Positions 24,831 to 33,083 are shown, counted from the stretch's first letter. The stretch: DNA of 64,000 nucleotides from Lapidilactobacillus achengensis (GCF_003946655.1 NZ_RHOV01000006.1:62001-126000); one strand, 5' to 3'. Translations and numbers: made by a program. Notes: generated by a model not told the origin, from the letters alone.

Positions 24831-24844
24831 GGGGGTGAGCCCCC
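24831..24844 (-). other. GC-rich hairpin in the GH20 leader
   Basis: GGGGG-TGAG-CCCCC forms a short, very stable stem that ends 12 nt before the GGAGGG ribosome site of the GH20 gene. It could protect the 5' end or hinder ribosome access. Confidence 0.5.
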
Positions 24845-24883
24845 ATAAATTCAAAACTGAACCGCGCAAAACGGCGTTATAAC

Positions 24884-24911
24884 GATATAGCGCTTACATT
24901 TATGATGCCAA
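24884..24911 (-). promoter_or_regulatory. Promoter and cre-like site of the GH20 operon
   Basis: On the minus strand TTGGCA (24911-24906) and TATATC (24889-24884) are 16 nt apart. The sequence between and over them, ATGTAAGCGCTATAT (24899-24885), matches the cre consensus except at the last two bases. Confidence 0.5.
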
Positions 24912-24997
24912 CATCTTTTGATTTTACCTGATATATCAACAATCAACACTGACAAAACTATAGATTTTGTGCAGAATCAATGGAACTTGCAGATTTA

Positions 24998-25459
24998 TCA
25001 ATTGGTCACGACGTTGAAGAGAATGCTTTGCTTGATGTACCACTGCTCACCGTGTCGCGTGAATTCCAGATTACTCTCGAGCACCTGCTGCTTGGCTTGA
25101 CCTTTGGTAGTCTGGAGTTGGTCAACCTTCGCCACGAGACGATCCGCGGTTTGTTTCTGCACAGTGAAGCGTCGAAGTTTGAGCTGGGTGCGTTGTTGCT
25201 TGAATGTTGGCGCTAGTTCTTGCTCTGTTGTTGCCCGTTTCGAAGGGGCGATCGTCGCCAAGTAAGCCGCTAGATCACCTTGATTGGTGGCCGTGATATT
25301 GGCCTGCAAGACGCGTTTGGCGGCTTGACGATCCGCTTGGACCGTTGCAGGAGCTAAATCAGCCACCACCACTTGGCGGTCTTTCTGGGTGAACCAAATC
25401 AAACCGATCACCAATAAACTGGCCAAGCTGATGACGAAAACTTTTCCAAATTGACGCAT
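24998..25459 (-). CDS. Membrane-anchored extracellular protein, unknown
   Basis: This 153-aa protein has an N-terminal signal-anchor (about residues 5-24, no lipobox) and a soluble extracellular part. That part has a helix-rich first half (QAAKRVLQANITATNQGDLAAYLATIAP) and strands at the end (LESNLEFTRHGEQWYIKQSILF), a pattern seen in NTF2-like domains; that reading is inference. ATG 25459 has GAGGAGGTTG upstream. It lies in the middle of the divergent sugar locus on the minus strand, but 193 nt before the GH20 start, so it may have its own transcript. Confidence 0.65.
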   Translation of the reverse strand: MRQFGKVFVISLASLLVIGLIWFTQKDRQVVVADLAPATVQADRQAAKRVLQANITATNQGDLAAYLATIAPSKRATTEQELAPTFKQQRTQLKLRRFTVQKQTADRLVAKVDQLQTTKGQAKQQVLESNLEFTRHGEQWYIKQSILFNVVTN

Positions 25460-25572
25460 GCATCAACCTCCTCTGTGATGAAAAGGCTATCATTCACGCT
25501 ATGAAGTATAGCAGGTGTAACGCCACAGCGACAAGCAAAGGTTAAGAACTGCATAGTCTAAAATTTCGCATA

Positions 25573-25602
25573 TTGTAATCGCTTACTCATCCGGGTTATG
25601 CT
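25573..25602 (+). promoter_or_regulatory. Candidate promoter with cre-like site upstream of GH29
   Basis: TTGTAATCGCTTACT (25573-25587) resembles a cre and the site before the GH20 operon. It overlaps a possible -35 (TTGTAA), with TATGCT 18 nt on as -10. Matching sites at both ends of the divergent locus suggest common control. Confidence 0.45.
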
Positions 25603-25626
25603 CGACATGCAAAAAGGAGGGAGCAC

Positions 25627-27027
25627 ATGTCAGAGCAAGATTCTGAACGTCAAGATATTGAGCAAGCCAAGGCCGGGCCGTTAACGCCAGCCGATTTTGC
25701 TCAATATCCTGAATATTCAGCTTTAAAAAAGAATTGGCACTGGTTCCAAAATCAGAAGATCGGCGTCCTACTTCACTGGGGCTTATACACTGTCCCGGGC
25801 ATGGTGGAGTCATGGCAACTATCTGATGAGGATACTTGGGCACGAGGCAACAAACCTTTTCGTCCGAATATGCGGCAATTGAAACGGGATTATTGGGGCT
25901 TAGCCACGCAATTCGTCCCTGATCACTATGATCCAGACGCATGGGCCCGTCTTTTTAAAGAGGCGGGGATTCGATACGCGATCCTAACCACTAAGCATCA
26001 TGACGGGTTTACCCTATATGATACGGCGCTCAGTGATTTCAAGGTGACCAATCCTGATTATCCCGCGGCGCATCTCCAGCAACCAGATCTGTTTGGTCGT
26101 TTTACGACAGCGATGCGCGCTGCTGGCGTCATGCCGGGGGCGTATTATTCTAAAGCGGACTGGCATTATCCAGATTATTGGCGCCACGATGGGTTACCTA
26201 AAGGTCGTCACGCGGACTATCTGCCCAGTGAGGATCCGCAACGCTGGCAGCGCTTTGTGGATTTCGTCCACCAGCAACTGTTAGAGATTTCCGGAAATTA
26301 TGGGCCGCTGGGCATGCTCTGGTTAGATGCGGGGTGGGTCGGCAATCAGCGTGAACCGTTGGATTTTGATCCGCTGATGGCGCAGATCCGGAAACTGCAG
26401 CCAGAGATGTTGATTGTTGATCGTACGATTGGCGGGCGTTATGAGGAATATGTGACCCCTGAACGGCAAGTCCCAGATCCGGATCATTTACCGACGATGC
26501 CTTGGGAGAGTAATATTCCCTTGACCCATGATTGGGGCTATGTCCCTCATGGCCAATATAAATCGATCGAAACGGTGATCGCCACGATTTTACGGGTGGT
26601 TAGTTTAGGTGGAAATATTGTGCTAGGGGTGGGTCCCAAGGTCGATGGCACGATTGCGCCGCCTTATCGCAAATTGTTACGGCAATTGGGCGCTTGGTTA
26701 CAGCTGAACGGTCAAGGAATTTACGGTACTCGCGGCGTCCAGCCAAGCTTGTTCAAGCGAGCAGCGCAACTTGGTTGGTTCGTGACTGAAGATGCGGGAC
26801 ACTACTATCTGTTTCCACAAATGACAGTGCCACCGCGGCAACTTGACCTGAAACGCTTTGATTTCCCTGAAGCGATCAGTGGCGCCGCCTTGTTGGGTCG
26901 CACCCAAGCCTCCTTGCCGCTTGCGCCTACAGGTTGTTTAGGATTGCCTGGTGGACTACGCCAGCAACTGTATCCTGGCATCGTGTGTGTGAAAGCAACT
27001 GCAGGTACGCCCGAAGCATCAAATTGA
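25627..27027 (+). CDS. Glycoside hydrolase family 29 alpha-L-fucosidase
   Basis: This 466-aa enzyme releases alpha-linked L-fucose from glycans. GH29 features are IGVLLHWGLYTVPG near residue 45, YAILTTKHHDGFTLYDT, the nucleophile Asp in LGMLWLDAGW, and TMPWESNIPLTHDWGY. It has no signal peptide, so it acts on imported sugars. ATG 25627 follows AAAGGAGG by 7-8 nt. It is the first gene of the plus arm, just before the importer genes, which suggests that the imported oligosaccharides carry fucose. A beta-sandwich C-terminal part is present. Linkage preference (alpha-1,2/3/4/6) cannot be told. Confidence 0.9.
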   Translation: MSEQDSERQDIEQAKAGPLTPADFAQYPEYSALKKNWHWFQNQKIGVLLHWGLYTVPGMVESWQLSDEDTWARGNKPFRPNMRQLKRDYWGLATQFVPDHYDPDAWARLFKEAGIRYAILTTKHHDGFTLYDTALSDFKVTNPDYPAAHLQQPDLFGRFTTAMRAAGVMPGAYYSKADWHYPDYWRHDGLPKGRHADYLPSEDPQRWQRFVDFVHQQLLEISGNYGPLGMLWLDAGWVGNQREPLDFDPLMAQIRKLQPEMLIVDRTIGGRYEEYVTPERQVPDPDHLPTMPWESNIPLTHDWGYVPHGQYKSIETVIATILRVVSLGGNIVLGVGPKVDGTIAPPYRKLLRQLGAWLQLNGQGIYGTRGVQPSLFKRAAQLGWFVTEDAGHYYLFPQMTVPPRQLDLKRFDFPEAISGAALLGRTQASLPLAPTGCLGLPGGLRQQLYPGIVCVKATAGTPEASN

Positions 27028-27055
27028 TCCGATGATAAAGAAAGGAGTTGCTGAA

Positions 27056-28015
27056 ATGGCTGCTGCAACCGCAACTGTCAGTGCACCAAAACAAAAAAAG
27101 ACCCGCGAACCGCTTTTTTCCAAACGACGGCTGAAACAGAATTGGCAATTATATATTCTGATTTTACCTGCATTCTTGTCCTTCTTGATTTTCTCCTACA
27201 TTCCGATGTATGGGATTTTGATCGCGTTCAAGGATTACGTGCCAACTTTGGGCATCTGGGGCTCACCATGGGTTGGGTTCAAATATTTCAAACAATTTTT
27301 TGATTCCTATTACTTCTGGGACTTGATCCGCAACACAATCGGGATCCAAGTCTACGGGTTGATCGTTGGGTTTCCATTGCCCATTATTTTGGCCTTAGCA
27401 CTCAACGAAATGAAGGATGGTTTCTGGAAGAAATTTGCCCAAACGGTGACTTATGCCCCTAACTTCATTTCGATCGTCGTTATGGGTGGGATGTTGATCG
27501 CTTTCTTGGATCCATCAACGGGGATCATCAACCATGCCCTGGGCTTCTTCGGCGTCAAGCCGATCGCCTTTATGTCCGACCCGAAATGGTTCAAAACCGT
27601 TTACGTCTTGTCAGGCGTTTGGCAAGGGACCGGTTGGGGTTCCGTCATTTATTTGGCCGCCTTGGCCGGGGTCGACCCGAGCTTACATGAGGCAGCGATC
27701 GTTGATGGTGCCTCGCGGGTCCAACGAATCTGGCACATTAATTTACCTGCGATCGTGCCAACGATGGTTATTTTATTGATCATGAACGTGGGGAGCTTGT
27801 TCTCCATGGGCTATGAGAAAATTCTGTTGTTGCAAAATCCGCTGAATATGTCCAGTTCTAACGTGATCGCGACCTTTGTTTATAGTCAAGGGTTGATCAA
27901 CGGGCAGTATAGTTATGCCGCCGCGGTTGGCTTGTTCAACGCTGCGATCAATGCCGTGCTCTTGATCAGCGTTAATGCCATCGCCCGGCGCGTGTCAGAA
28001 AACAGTTTATGGTAG
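27056..28015 (+). CDS. ABC sugar importer permease, LplB family
   Basis: This 319-aa permease has six helices and the cytosolic coupling motif EAAIVDGASRVQRIWHINLP. The FLIFSYIPMYGILIAFKDY segment is typical of LplB/YteP-type permeases that import large oligosaccharides. ATG 27056 is chosen because AAAGGAG sits 8 nt upstream; ATG 27032 has none. It follows the fucosidase gene by 28 nt and precedes the second permease by 15 nt. No ATPase gene lies in the locus, so a shared MsmK-type ATPase encoded elsewhere is expected. Confidence 0.93.
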   Translation: MAAATATVSAPKQKKTREPLFSKRRLKQNWQLYILILPAFLSFLIFSYIPMYGILIAFKDYVPTLGIWGSPWVGFKYFKQFFDSYYFWDLIRNTIGIQVYGLIVGFPLPIILALALNEMKDGFWKKFAQTVTYAPNFISIVVMGGMLIAFLDPSTGIINHALGFFGVKPIAFMSDPKWFKTVYVLSGVWQGTGWGSVIYLAALAGVDPSLHEAAIVDGASRVQRIWHINLPAIVPTMVILLIMNVGSLFSMGYEKILLLQNPLNMSSSNVIATFVYSQGLINGQYSYAAAVGLFNAAINAVLLISVNAIARRVSENSLW

Positions 28016-28030
28016 AGAGGAGATCAACAA

Positions 28031-28954
28031 ATGACCAATACGAATCATTTGATCAAGGATACCAAAGCTGATCGCGTCTTTAAGGTCTTTCTCTACATTT
28101 TCATTTTCCTTGCTGTCGCAATCGTGGTTTACCCCTTGGTTTATATCATCAGCGCCTCAATCAGTTCGCCGCAATCCGTTAACTCTGGGGCGATGTGGTT
28201 CTTCCCGAAAGACATCACTTGGGAAGGATATGGCGTTATTCTCAAATATAAGGATATCTGGCGTGGGTACGGCATGACGATCTTTTATACCGTGACCGGA
28301 ACGTTAGTCAGTTTGATTTTGACGATTCCTTGCGCCTATGCGATTTCGCGCCCAGATTTCTCGGGGAAGAAATGGTTCACCAGTTTCATGCTGGTGACAA
28401 TGTTCCTTAATGGTGGCTTGATCCCCACCTACCTCTTGATTCGGAATATGGGGATGATCGACACCGTCTGGGCCATTATCTTACCAGGCGCCGCCTCAGT
28501 TTACAACATCGTGGTTACCCGTTCGTTCTTCCAGTCTAGTGTTCCTTGGGAAATGCAAGAGGCCGCGAAAATCGATGGTGCCTCCGATTTCCAAATTTTC
28601 TTCAAAATCGTCTTGCCCCTATCAGCGCCGATCATTGCGGTGATGGCCCTGTTCTACGGGGTGGGGATTTGGAATTCCTATTTCAGCGCGTTGGTTTACT
28701 TACAAAATAAGGCGCTGTATCCGTTACAAATGGTTTTACGTCAAATCTTAGTGCTGCAAGATATGCAACAAGGCGCGGCCACTGGGGCCAATGTGACCGC
28801 CAGCGCGGCGCAAGCGGCTTATGATAAAGCAACTTTAGCCGCGATTATCAAATATGGCGTCATGATCGTTTCCAGTTTGCCGGTCATTATTGTCTATCCA
28901 TTTTTACAGCGATTCTTTGTTAAGGGTGTTTTGATTGGATCTTTAAAAGGTTGA
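28031..28954 (+). CDS. ABC sugar importer permease, LplC/YtcP family
   Basis: This 307-aa protein is the partner permease. It has six helices and the coupling motif EMQEAAKIDGASDFQIFFKIVLPLS. The C-terminal end GVLIGSLKG is characteristic of the YtcP/LplC group. A ribosome site (GAGGAGAT) lies 8-9 nt before ATG 28031. It would form a heterodimer with the product of 27056. Confidence 0.93.
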   Translation: MTNTNHLIKDTKADRVFKVFLYIFIFLAVAIVVYPLVYIISASISSPQSVNSGAMWFFPKDITWEGYGVILKYKDIWRGYGMTIFYTVTGTLVSLILTIPCAYAISRPDFSGKKWFTSFMLVTMFLNGGLIPTYLLIRNMGMIDTVWAIILPGAASVYNIVVTRSFFQSSVPWEMQEAAKIDGASDFQIFFKIVLPLSAPIIAVMALFYGVGIWNSYFSALVYLQNKALYPLQMVLRQILVLQDMQQGAATGANVTASAAQAAYDKATLAAIIKYGVMIVSSLPVIIVYPFLQRFFVKGVLIGSLKG

Positions 28955-28984
28955 TCAGCGTTTAAAATTGAGAGGAGCAAAATC

Positions 28985-30646
28985 ATGCATTTATCAAAAG
29001 TAGTCAAAGGGCTGGGAATCACAGCATTGGCCGCACTTGCCTTGGCAGGCTGTGGCAAAAAGAACGATTCTGGAGGTAGCGCCACGGCCAAAAACGATGC
29101 GAAAGTCGCCACCTCCGGCTTCCCGATCGTCAAGAGCAAGATGAGCATGACCTTGATGGCGCCAAGTATGGGCGAGGCTGAATGGAAGGACATGCAGGTT
29201 CTCCAGGATTATGCCAAAAAAACGGGGATCTCGTTGAAGTACAACACCCCACCTAACAGTGACTTTGGTACCAAATTAAATTTGGCATTTGCATCGCAGG
29301 ACTTGCCAGATATTATCTATGCGGCGGGGACAGCGAACTTGACGCCGGCTAATGAAGTGACTTATGGGGAACAAGGGCAGCTCGTCGCGCTAGAGAAGTT
29401 GATTCCCAAATATGCGCCTAATTTGAATAAGTTAATGAAGGAAGATCCGAGTATCGCGAAATCGATCACAACACCAGATGGTCATATTTATTCGTTACCA
29501 ATGCTATCGCGGGGCTCAACTTCAGCTTGGTACATTGGGCCACTGTGGTATAACGGCGAATGGCTCAAGAATTTGGGTGTGACCGAACTACCAAAAACCG
29601 CTGATGAGTTTTATGATTTGCTGAAGCGTTTCAAGACAGAGGACCCCAACAAAAACGGGAAAGCCGATGAGATCCCACTAAGTGATGTCAAGTTAGATGC
29701 CAGTCGTTGGTGGCTCATGTCGATTTTCGGTTTGTTGACAAACGATGTACAAAATAATGGCGATAAAGTCTTCTATACGCCAATTTCCAATCAATATAAA
29801 GAATACCTGACCTATATGCATAAACTATACGAAGAAGGCTTATTGGATAAGGATACCTTCTCCCAATCCGATGATCAAAAGAAGGCCAAAGGGAAGGCCG
29901 ATCGTCTTGGGGTGTTCCAAGATTATTACTCACTCTTCACCACTGGTCGTTCACAATCGGAAGCAATGAGTGATCCGATGTGGCAACCTTTGACCAGTTC
30001 TGTTTCCAAGAAGGCGGTTGTCCCTGGGAATCCTCGGATCAGTCGCGGTAATTTCGCCATCACTAAGAATAATCCTTCACCTGCCGCAGCATTACGCTGG
30101 GTCGACTATTTCTACTCACCAATTGGCGCAGCATACCTAGCTAGCGGTCCAGAAGGCCTACTTTGGAAGTACGAGACGAATAAAGCCGGTGAAAAAGTAC
30201 GTGTTTACGCTGACGGTATCAACTCTGAAAATGCCGAAGAAAAACGATCAAAGATCACGCCAGATTATGGTTTGACGGTACCAAAATTATCCGGATCAGA
30301 TGCGAAAGGTGAGGCTGAATACAAATACGCGATTCGGCCATCCGCAGACGCCAGTCCAATTGATGATTTCACCAAATTCATTAATAGCGAAACGGCTAAG
30401 AAAATCGATCCTTATGCAACTGTTCCATTTCCTTTGATTTACCTGACCAAGGCAGAACAAGATTCTGTTTCGGCAACGGCCAACGATTTAAAGACCTTTG
30501 TAACGCAATCAGAAGCTAAGTTTATTACAGGAGTGACACCGTTGTCTGATTGGGACAAATACGTGAAAACCATCGAAGGAATGAACGTGAAACAATACGT
30601 TAAGGTTTATCAAACCGCCTATGATCGGTGGAAGAGCGCCAAGTAA
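28985..30646 (+). CDS. Extracellular solute-binding lipoprotein, LplA family
   Basis: This 553-aa binding protein has a lipoprotein signal with lipobox LALAGC (Cys23), then a Gly/Ser/Lys linker and a two-lobed binding domain. It contains QDLPDIIYAAG and the helical HKLYEEGLLDKDTFSQ region of LplA-like proteins, which bind large oligosaccharides and feed the LplB/LplC permeases. GAGAGGAG lies 8 nt before ATG 28985. A hairpin with a T tract follows the stop before GH18, so the binding protein can be made in excess over downstream genes. Confidence 0.92.
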   Translation: MHLSKVVKGLGITALAALALAGCGKKNDSGGSATAKNDAKVATSGFPIVKSKMSMTLMAPSMGEAEWKDMQVLQDYAKKTGISLKYNTPPNSDFGTKLNLAFASQDLPDIIYAAGTANLTPANEVTYGEQGQLVALEKLIPKYAPNLNKLMKEDPSIAKSITTPDGHIYSLPMLSRGSTSAWYIGPLWYNGEWLKNLGVTELPKTADEFYDLLKRFKTEDPNKNGKADEIPLSDVKLDASRWWLMSIFGLLTNDVQNNGDKVFYTPISNQYKEYLTYMHKLYEEGLLDKDTFSQSDDQKKAKGKADRLGVFQDYYSLFTTGRSQSEAMSDPMWQPLTSSVSKKAVVPGNPRISRGNFAITKNNPSPAAALRWVDYFYSPIGAAYLASGPEGLLWKYETNKAGEKVRVYADGINSENAEEKRSKITPDYGLTVPKLSGSDAKGEAEYKYAIRPSADASPIDDFTKFINSETAKKIDPYATVPFPLIYLTKAEQDSVSATANDLKTFVTQSEAKFITGVTPLSDWDKYVKTIEGMNVKQYVKVYQTAYDRWKSAK

Positions 30647-30672
30647 TTTAGAACGAATGGTCAAATTAAGCA

Positions 30673-30700
30673 GTGTCGCAAGCAATTGCGGCACTTTTTT
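30673..30700 (+). terminator. Intercistronic terminator or attenuator before GH18
   Basis: GTGTCGCAA and TTGCGGCAC form a 9-bp stem with one G-T pair closed by a GCAA (GNRA) tetraloop and followed by six T. The GH18 ribosome site AAAGGAGG begins on the very next base. Confidence 0.8.
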
Positions 30701-30716
30701 AAAGGAGGAAAGTGCA

Positions 30717-31766
30717 GTGACTGAAGTGATTGTGTACTTAGACGATAATTCAACCTGGACGCAGGCTGAGATTCCTTGGCAAAACCTGACGTGTATCAAT
30801 TATGCCTTTGGGAAAATCAGTGGGACCACGATCGTTCCCGAACTTAAGAAGATTGGCCTGATCAATGGGCTGAAAAGAGCGCATCCTGAGTTACGGACTT
30901 GCTTAAGCATTGGCGGGTGGAGTACCGAGGGCTTCTCGGATGGGGTGGCGACGGCCGCTTCCCGGCAGGCCTTGGTGGCCAGTATCGTCGCCTATTGTCA
31001 GCGCTATGATTTCGATGGGGTCGATCTCGATTGGGAATATCCAGGGATGGATTTGGCTGGGATCAAAGCGCGTCCTGATGATGCCGCTCATTTCTTGGCC
31101 TTTGTCCAGGCCTTGCGTCAGGCATTGGACCAGGCCGAAAATGATCATTCGCGGCGTTACTGGTTGACTGCGGCGATCGGTGCGGCGAAACCGTTGCTAG
31201 ATACGATGAGTCCAGACGATGATTACCACTATCTTGATTATCTCGATTTCGTTAATGTGATGACTTATGATCTGCGGGGGAGCTGGACGCATGAGGCCAG
31301 TCATCATACCAATTTATTCTCCTATGGTGACACGGATTTTACCGCTTTATCAGCGGATCAAGCAGTGTTGAATTTACTGGCGAAAGGGGTCAGTCCCGAC
31401 AAAATCGTGATTGGGGCGGCTAGTTACAGTCGTGATTGGTTTGGTTTCCCGTCAGAAACAACAAGTGGGTTAGGGGCCGTGGCTGCAACTTTAGGCACGG
31501 CCACGACGGATTACAATCAGTTACGACAATTGATTGCAACCCATCCCGAGTTTTACCATTGGGACGAGCAGGCCCAGGCGCCTTATTATTTCGATGGTCA
31601 GCGTTTTTCTTCCTTTGATGATGTGCGGTCGATCAAGGCTAAGGCGGACTATATTAGACAGCACCAGTTACGAGGCATGATGTTCTGGGAATATTCGCTG
31701 GATCATTCGGGCGAACTGTTGGCCACCGCCGCCGCTGAATTGCGGGCCCCTAATCAAGGCAGTTAG
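30717..31766 (+). CDS. Glycoside hydrolase family 18 (chitinase or endo-beta-N-acetylglucosaminidase)
   Basis: This 349-aa enzyme has the GH18 DxxDxDxE motif (FDGVDLDWEYPG, catalytic Glu near residue 108), the SIGGW strand, NVMTYDLRG and GMMFWEYSLDHSG at the end. It cleaves between N-acetylglucosamine residues in chitin oligomers or N-glycan cores. There is no signal peptide or binding module, so it is probably cytosolic and acts on imported oligosaccharides together with GH20. GTG 30717 has AAAGGAGG 8 nt upstream. It ends the plus arm of the locus. Confidence 0.9.
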   Translation: MTEVIVYLDDNSTWTQAEIPWQNLTCINYAFGKISGTTIVPELKKIGLINGLKRAHPELRTCLSIGGWSTEGFSDGVATAASRQALVASIVAYCQRYDFDGVDLDWEYPGMDLAGIKARPDDAAHFLAFVQALRQALDQAENDHSRRYWLTAAIGAAKPLLDTMSPDDDYHYLDYLDFVNVMTYDLRGSWTHEASHHTNLFSYGDTDFTALSADQAVLNLLAKGVSPDKIVIGAASYSRDWFGFPSETTSGLGAVAATLGTATTDYNQLRQLIATHPEFYHWDEQAQAPYYFDGQRFSSFDDVRSIKAKADYIRQHQLRGMMFWEYSLDHSGELLATAAAELRAPNQGS

Positions 31767-31800
31767 CTTTTCCGACAATCCGTTGGTGGAAAATAGATTT

Positions 31801-31860
31801 GGACCGTCAAGTCTAGAACCGTTAAGTTTAGAACCGTTAAGTTTAGAACCGTCAAATATC
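31801..31860 (+). repeat. Four tandem 15-bp repeats
   Basis: GGACCGTCAAGTCTA, GAACCGTTAAGTTTA, GAACCGTTAAGTTTA and GAACCGTCAAATATC follow one another with exact 15-bp spacing. Each holds ACCGTCAA or ACCGTTAA, which can pair with TTTGACGGTT of the terminator just downstream. Confidence 0.9.
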
Positions 31861-31897
31861 AGGGTGGCAACACCTCCCCTGGTGTTTGACGGTTTTT
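31847..31897 (+). promoter_or_regulatory. T-box-like leader terminator
   Basis: AACCGTCAAA (31847-31856) pairs perfectly with TTTGACGGTT (31885-31894), with an inner ACACC/GGTGT stem and TTTTT after it. Between the arms, 31861-31874 reads AGGGTGGCAACACC, which is close to the T-box consensus AGGGTGGNACCGCG. The 95 nt between the GH18 stop and the terminator is too short for a normal T-box with specifier stem. It may therefore be a degraded T-box or a different attenuator. Confidence 0.5.
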
Positions 31898-32128
31898 CTG
31901 TGCTTCGCAACGGCCAGCCATCCAGTCAAATTGTACGGTTGACTTTGAGTTGGAGAAGTTTTAGATTCAAGTTAGTCCGTAATTACTATTACTGGCAAGT
32001 AACCGCCGGACCGGCAATTGCCCAGACCGAAAATCAAGGGGCAGGCACGTTGATTGACGTGGCCGTTGAGCGGCACAATGAATTGCGATCTGTTTCAATT
32101 ACTGGCAACTGACAGGGAGGCTCGTCTG
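31898..32128. other. Gap between the leader terminator and the methyltransferase
   Basis: About 230 bp. One plus-strand frame stays open from about 31899 to TGA 32110-32112 (ending TLIDVAVERHNELRSVSITGN) but has no ribosome site, so it may be a gene remnant. I see no promoter that clearly serves the methyltransferase. Confidence 0.35.
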
Positions 32129-32881
32129 ATGAAATATCAAGATATTAACGCGCGAACGATCGATCACTGGGTTCACGAAGGTTGGCAATGGGGGATTCCG
32201 ATCGATCACGCCACGTACTTGGCGGCCCAACAAGGCCAATGGTCGATGGTGTTGACACCGACGAAAGCAGTTCCCCGAGACTGGTTTCCCACCACTTTCG
32301 AGAATCTAAAGGTGCTGGGCTTAGCTGCTGGCGGTGGCCAACAAATGCCGATTTTCGCCGCGCTGGGGGCGAGGGGCACGATTTTAGATTACTCGCCTGC
32401 ACAGCTCGATAGTGAGCGCATGGTTGCGCGGCGCGAAAAATATGAGATCGAGGCGATTCGCGGTGATATGTCACAGCCTCTACCCTTCGCGGACAATAGT
32501 TTTGATTTGATTTTCCACCCGGTTTCTAATGTGTACATCGCCGATGTGCGGCCGGTTTGGGCAGAGTGTTACCGCATCCTCAAGCCCGGCGGTCGGTTGT
32601 TGGCCGGCTTGGATAATGGCGTCAATTTTCTGTTTGCTGATGATGATGAAAGCCAGGTCAAATTTAGCCTGCCCTTTGATCCGCTGATTCATCCGGAACA
32701 AATGGCGTCCTTGCAAGCCAGTGACAGTGGCGTCCAGTTCTCCCATACCTTGGATGAGCAGATCCGGGGTCAGCTTCAGGCTGGATTTAAATTGCGAGAT
32801 CTCTACGAGGATACCAATGGCGAAGGCTTCTTGCATGAACATGGGGTACCCACATTCTGGGCCACTTGGGCTGAAAAATAA
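32129..32881 (+). CDS. Class I SAM-dependent methyltransferase
   Basis: This 250-aa cytosolic methyltransferase has motif I VLGLAAGGGQQMPIFAALGA, the acidic SAM-ribose binder DYSPAQLDSER, motif III-IV GDMSQPLPFADNSFDLIFHPVSNVY and the KPGGRLLAGLDNG post-motif, all typical of Methyltransferase_11 proteins. ATG 32129 has AGGGAGG 9 nt upstream; the earlier in-frame start at 32054 has none. The substrate is unknown. It sits behind the T-box-like leader and has its own terminator. Confidence 0.88.
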   Translation: MKYQDINARTIDHWVHEGWQWGIPIDHATYLAAQQGQWSMVLTPTKAVPRDWFPTTFENLKVLGLAAGGGQQMPIFAALGARGTILDYSPAQLDSERMVARREKYEIEAIRGDMSQPLPFADNSFDLIFHPVSNVYIADVRPVWAECYRILKPGGRLLAGLDNGVNFLFADDDESQVKFSLPFDPLIHPEQMASLQASDSGVQFSHTLDEQIRGQLQAGFKLRDLYEDTNGEGFLHEHGVPTFWATWAEK

Positions 32882-32898
32882 TTTCGATCAGCTGGTTG

Positions 32899-32935
32899 AA
32901 ATAGCGTTGGGCAGCAAAAGCCAACGCTATTTTTT
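32899..32935 (+). terminator. Terminator of the methyltransferase gene
   Basis: AAATAGCGTTGG pairs with CCAACGCTATTT around a purine-rich loop, followed by TTTT. Confidence 0.9.
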
Positions 32936-33027
32936 GTGGACCAGTGAAGTGGTCGCGGCCAAGCTGCTGGCCACTTTCGGTCAGTACAGGTCATTCCGCT
33001 GCCCGAAGTCTGAGCGGCAAATAATCC

Positions 33028-33083
33028 TTGCATCTGCCGCCGAGGGTGTTATAATGACACAGTGTCATATGACAAGCCGTCAT
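33028..33083 (+). promoter_or_regulatory. Promoter and operator of the TetR-ABC exporter operon
   Basis: TTGCAT (33028-33033) and TATAAT (33050-33055) are 16 nt apart. The perfect inverted repeat TGACACAGTGTCA (33055-33067) overlaps the end of the -10, and ATGACaagccGTCAT (33069-33083) follows. This is the expected position for binding of the TetR protein encoded next; that it binds here is inference. Confidence 0.75.

Noticed and set aside
31783-32112. 109-codon frame through the 15-bp repeats
   Set aside because: A 15-bp repeat keeps any frame open, the start has no ribosome site, and a strong terminator cuts across it. Part of it may be a remnant.
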